Assembly (NCBI GenBank): GCA_964342805.1
Contig: CAYFHQ010000021.1
Coordinates: forward strand, 1-44,555
Reading direction: 5' to 3'
Length of the DNA: 44,555 bases
Source of the DNA: CAYFHQ01 sp964342805
GTDB lineage: Bacteria; Bacillota; Clostridia; Peptostreptococcales; Acidaminobacteraceae
Of the stretch, positions 41,710 through 44,555 are shown one piece after another. The notes below the pieces were generated by a model. The model saw only the letters and a list, made by a program, of their open reading frames with translations, made no database searches and was not told where the DNA came from. The position numbers and the translations under genes are program-made. Numbering within the stretch: position 1 is the first letter of the stretch; each line of letters starts with the position of its first letter.

Positions 41710-42852
41710 TTACTTGTCCCCTGTTGCAAATCTTTGGTCGCTGCCCTGGGGTGCCAGGTAGGCAGTCAGGCCATTATCCATGAGCTGGTCATAGGTTGGT
41801 AGATTTTCAATGATAAGGGTATTGTGGGGCTCCAGGTCCGTAAGGGCCTTGGCAAACTCCACAATGCCTGTTACTTGACGGGCAACCCGCTGGCGGAGTG
41901 GATGGCCATTTTCGTCAAAATCTACGAAGACTTTTCCATGGTCATTGGCTTGAACATAAAGGGGGTCAATACCCGTGAGGACCAGGTCCTCGTTGGTTGC
42001 GCCACGCAATCGCCCTTGGGCGGGATTGGCTGTTTCCATTAGAAGGGCGTAGGTGTTGGTGTAGTCCCCCAACTCTCTATGAGTCAGGCCACGGAGGTTA
42101 AGTGGCGAAGGTTCTAGGCCCATGTCCACCCCCTCCAGTTGCATGTTGATGACCGCTGAGGAGGCAATCCCCATGGCCCGTTCATGGGCAACAGTTGCAT
42201 TGATAACCGGATATTCCGGTGAGGCTTCGTGCATATCCACGGTTACCGTAATGTCTTCTGCCTTGATCAGTTGGGTGATCCCATAACTGATCTTCTCTGT
42301 CAGAGTCCCGTCAGGTCGACCCGGATAGGACCGGTTGAGGTTTCTTGTCTCAGAACCCGAGAGTTTTTGACCCGATGCATGGACATAGACATCCGGATCT
42401 GGCCATTGGTGGACTGGGTTCGTGGCCCGCGAGCCGTATCTAAAGGTTCTGTCCCCAATGGTATAGGTGTTTGGTGATCCTTCAGTTGCGTCGTTATGGG
42501 TAAAGGCGGACCGATTGGAACTTGGGATAATATAGAGGGTTCCTGTATTCACCTTGGCCTGCTCGATCATCATTACTGCTGATACGACACCCGAGGGCTC
42601 GTTGGGGTGGGTTCCCCCTAAGACCAGCATACTACCGCCCTCTTTTTCACCCTCCATGACATAGATTTCCGTGTCACCTGGGGTGCCCTTTAGGCCAGGG
42701 AAATACTCGCTGAGCATTTTCACCCTGGTTACACCCATGCCTGGGTAAATTTCTTCATCAACATGCTTCCCATTAAAGTCAATGCCAGCATAGAAAGCAG
42801 CACTCAGGGCGATGACGATGAAAATCAAAGCTGTCAGTCGATTACCTTTCAT
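41710..42852 (-). CDS. Aspartoacylase/succinylglutamate desuccinylase-like exported enzyme
   Basis: 380 residues with an N-terminal membrane or signal segment (RLTALIFIVIALSAAFYAG). The M14-type zinc motif is LGGTHPNEPSG, with the third ligand in VTVDMHEASPEYP and a substrate-binding Arg in ETRNLNRSYPGRPDG; the possible catalytic Glu is in LLMETANPAQG. It is larger than, and only distantly similar to, the second such enzyme in the operon, so the two may act on different bonds. The SD AAGGAGAGTAGAC lies just after the stop of the upstream 48-residue gene. Confidence 0.88.
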   Translation of the reverse strand: MKGNRLTALIFIVIALSAAFYAGIDFNGKHVDEEIYPGMGVTRVKMLSEYFPGLKGTPGDTEIYVMEGEKEGGSMLVLGGTHPNEPSGVVSAVMMIEQAKVNTGTLYIIPSSNRSAFTHNDATEGSPNTYTIGDRTFRYGSRATNPVHQWPDPDVYVHASGQKLSGSETRNLNRSYPGRPDGTLTEKISYGITQLIKAEDITVTVDMHEASPEYPVINATVAHERAMGIASSAVINMQLEGVDMGLEPSPLNLRGLTHRELGDYTNTYALLMETANPAQGRLRGATNEDLVLTGIDPLYVQANDHGKVFVDFDENGHPLRQRVARQVTGIVEFAKALTDLEPHNTLIIENLPTYDQLMDNGLTAYLAPQGSDQRFATGDK

Positions 42853-42863
42853 GTCTACTCTCC

Positions 42864-43010
42864 TTACTTAATCATGAGCACCCGGAGGACCAAGGGAATA
42901 ATCACCAGGGCCGATAGGGCTTGTTGTTTGATGTCTTTTTCGTCTAGGATGTTCCATACCACCAATAGGAGTAGCAATGCAACGATACCACGATAGATTA
43001 ATGTCATCAT
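42864..43010 (-). CDS. 48-residue membrane microprotein next to the TRAP-type permease
   Basis: A short frame from the ATG at 43010 (SD AGGAGGCAGAC) to TAA at 42864-42866. The sequence has two hydrophobic stretches, IYRGIVALLLLLVVWNIL and ALSALVIIPLVLRVLMI, joined by a charged turn DEKDIKQQ, so a two-helix hairpin is likely. It lies 9 nt after the permease and 11 nt before the next gene, with its own strong SD. TRAP systems normally have a small DctQ subunit of four helices; this microprotein could be a reduced substitute or a regulatory partner (inference). Confidence 0.8.
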   Translation of the reverse strand: MMTLIYRGIVALLLLLVVWNILDEKDIKQQALSALVIIPLVLRVLMIK

Positions 43011-43019
43011 GTCTGCCTC

Positions 43020-44291
43020 CTATAGGATCAACGAAGCAATAGGCTTCGAGAAAATGATAAACAATACGGCAATGGTCGGTATGATCACTGCTGGAACTAC
43101 GGTCTTTTTAAGAACGTCTCCGTAGTTTTCCACCCCTACTACCTTGGCTGCAAAGAGGCCAGCCAGGGCTGTTGGTGGCATAAGGTCACCCAGGGCAGCT
43201 ACCAGGGACAAGGCCGAAGCCGTTAGGATCTGGTCCTTGGTCAAGAGGGCCAATAAGAAAGGAACGCCCAGCACTGAAGCTGAACCGTAGGCCGATACTG
43301 CACCAAATAGTGGAATGGCAATGGCAATGGCCAGGTAAAGCATGGCCGGTGGCATGCTGAGGCAGTTGACAACAATGTAGCCCCTTACCCCGGTCAGGGT
43401 CATGATCTGGATGAACATGCCCACCCCCATGAGAATACCCAGGACAGGCATGGCCGAATGGACCGCTTCCTTTGATGCCTGGAGGATATTGAACTTTTTC
43501 CCTGTGACGCTAAAGAGGGTGGCTATGATAAAGATCAGAGGCAATCCCAGGTTGGGAACAAGGGTCGGTAGGGCCTTGGTTGCAATCATGAGTCCCAGTA
43601 AGACTAGAACAGGCAAGTACAAGCGGAAACCGTACTGCTTGTGGGATTCAAAGTCAATGGTTCCTTTTAACTGGTCCACGTTGAAGTCCCTGACGTGCTT
43701 GGCACCCAAGAAGATCGTTGTGAAAATGGCCACTGGGAAGGTCAACAGTAAAAGTGGCACTTCAAAGCCTGAATAAGGCATGTCCACACCGCCGCCAATG
43801 ATCATAACCGGAATGTTGACCGGTGGGGCAATCATACCCAGTAGGCCAGCAATGGCAATGATGGCTGCTGTTTCCACCATGGGGACCCCCATGGCCAGGA
43901 GTACAGGTGTAACCAAACTTCCTGCCGTGATAACCGCTGCTGAGGATGATCCGGTAATCATACCAGGGAACATGACCACAAAGGTCATACATACCAGTAG
44001 CAAGACAGGCTTATGATGAAACTTCTTGATGATCAGGGCACTGATAGCGTCCATGGTCCCTGATTTTTGTATGGCCTTCATGAAGATCATGGCCGTGGAG
44101 ATCACGAGGATCGCGTCCAGATATCCGAAGGTGCCTTCAACGAGATGACGGACTGGAATGCCCTCTCCGGCAACAAGTGCGCCGGAGATTGCAGCCAGTG
44201 CCATGGCGATCCCGACCGGAAGCTTCAATTTGAAGCATCCGATCATGAATACGCCGATCATCACTAAAAAAATGATCAATTGCCACTGCAT
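43020..44291 (-). CDS. TRAP-type large permease (DctM-like)
   Basis: 423-residue polytopic protein with about eleven to twelve helices. The DctM-type motif is present as PGMITGSSSAAVITAGSLVTPVLLAMGVP followed by AIAGLLGMIAPPVNIPVMIIGGG, and the second-half equivalent as GDLMPPTALAGLFAAK. These permeases import organic acids using a sodium gradient and a periplasmic or lipoprotein binding subunit. No DctP or DctQ gene is present; a lipoprotein and a microprotein in the same operon may take those places. It is the first gene of the ten-gene minus-strand operon, with the SD GAGGAGGACC. Confidence 0.88.
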   Translation of the reverse strand: MQWQLIIFLVMIGVFMIGCFKLKLPVGIAMALAAISGALVAGEGIPVRHLVEGTFGYLDAILVISTAMIFMKAIQKSGTMDAISALIIKKFHHKPVLLLVCMTFVVMFPGMITGSSSAAVITAGSLVTPVLLAMGVPMVETAAIIAIAGLLGMIAPPVNIPVMIIGGGVDMPYSGFEVPLLLLTFPVAIFTTIFLGAKHVRDFNVDQLKGTIDFESHKQYGFRLYLPVLVLLGLMIATKALPTLVPNLGLPLIFIIATLFSVTGKKFNILQASKEAVHSAMPVLGILMGVGMFIQIMTLTGVRGYIVVNCLSMPPAMLYLAIAIAIPLFGAVSAYGSASVLGVPFLLALLTKDQILTASALSLVAALGDLMPPTALAGLFAAKVVGVENYGDVLKKTVVPAVIIPTIAVLFIIFSKPIASLIL

Positions 44292-44327
44292 GTAGTGGTC
44301 CTCCTCATAACAATCACACGAATAGGG

Positions 44328-44356
44328 TGTATATTTACCGCATTACGCTTACTCAA
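44328..44356 (-). promoter_or_regulatory. Promoter of the Pgs-type operon
   Basis: The minus strand has TTGAGT (44351-44356), a 17-bp spacer and TATACA (44328-44333), about 37 bp before the permease start. Confidence 0.6.
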
Positions 44357-44385
44357 ATATTTGCAATAGTATGTAGCGTATAAGC

Positions 44386-44520
44386 TTAGTAACCTAGGGC
44401 TTTACCGTCACGACGGGGGTCTGCACCACCATGCATTTCGCCAGTTGCCTGGTCACGAAGTATGGCATGAACGCCACCGAAGTAGGAGTCCACTTCACCT
44501 TTTATAATGTACACACAAGG
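44386..44520 (-). pseudogene. ggt: C-terminal remnant of gamma-glutamyltransferase
   Basis: On the minus strand the last 37 codons encode GEVDSYFGGVHAILRD...GEMHGGADPRRDGKALGY, the diagnostic C-terminus of gamma-glutamyltransferases, ending in TAA at 44386-44388. Upstream, the sequence loses similarity and an in-frame TAA occurs at 44521-44523, so the gene is broken. GGT hydrolyses or transfers gamma-glutamyl groups and would have fitted the adjacent PgsB-type operon. The break could be an insertion whose end lies near 44520, or a large deletion; the window ends 35 bp later. Confidence 0.8.
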
Positions 44521-44555
44521 TTAGACACATTTTCAACAATCTAAGTTATGATATA

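Overview
The window looks like the chromosome of a low-to-mid GC, anaerobic Gram-positive bacterium of the Clostridia (Firmicutes). The support is strong purine-rich Shine-Dalgarno (SD) sites before nearly every gene, occasional TTG/GTG starts, rho-independent terminators with U tracts, tandem cyclic-di-GMP-I riboswitches, an LPXTG surface protein with its own sortase, ArsB/NhaD and TRAP-type permeases, and a PgsB/PgsC/PgsW set. No genus can be named from the sequence alone.

Layout. 1-4601 (minus strand): a truncated sensor kinase with a His-rich tail, a His/Gly-rich protein, an uncharacterised protein, an ArsB/NhaD-type permease and a small exported protein. 4690-7202: a hybrid sensor kinase with an extracellular solute-binding domain, and a convergent, degenerate HAD-like protein. 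7294-11917 (plus): an aconitase - NAD-type isocitrate dehydrogenase - citrate synthase operon (the oxidative route to 2-oxoglutarate) behind a consensus promoter and ending in a strong terminator. 11935-20340 (minus): a cell-surface locus with a very large LPQTG-anchored DUF11/SdrD-like protein, a dedicated sortase, and a secreted transglutaminase-like protein behind two tandem c-di-GMP-I aptamers. 20435-25423 (minus): an uncharacterised protein, a Tet(M)-like ribosomal protection GTPase with a leader peptide and an SD-masking hairpin, and two GNAT proteins. 25461-30978: an alpha/beta hydrolase divergent from an AraC regulator, a lipoprotein plus flavin reductase pair, and an XRE-TPR regulator divergent from a GNAT gene across a shared operator. 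30995-32744: an AT-rich AbiE toxin-antitoxin module with two matching inverted-repeat operators. 32885-34835: a frameshifted alanine/glycine:cation symporter and RidA.

34976-44520 (minus) is the most coherent and least ordinary region. It is a probable single operon reading TRAP-type large permease, 48-residue membrane microprotein, aspartoacylase-like enzyme, DUF6305-like lipoprotein, aspartoacylase-like lipoprotein, PgsB-type ligase, a fused PgsC-PgsW protein, sensor kinase, response regulator and SigZ-like sigma factor. Just upstream lies the C-terminal remnant of a gamma-glutamyltransferase. This resembles poly-gamma-glutamate synthesis rearranged around de-acylating metalloenzymes and a transporter. 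The product is not known and may be another amide-linked amino-acid compound.

How it fits together (inference): the citrate synthase operon supplies 2-oxoglutarate and hence glutamate, the expected PgsB substrate. The surface locus links c-di-GMP to cell-wall and adhesion functions. No tRNA, rRNA, CRISPR array or intact insertion sequence was seen.
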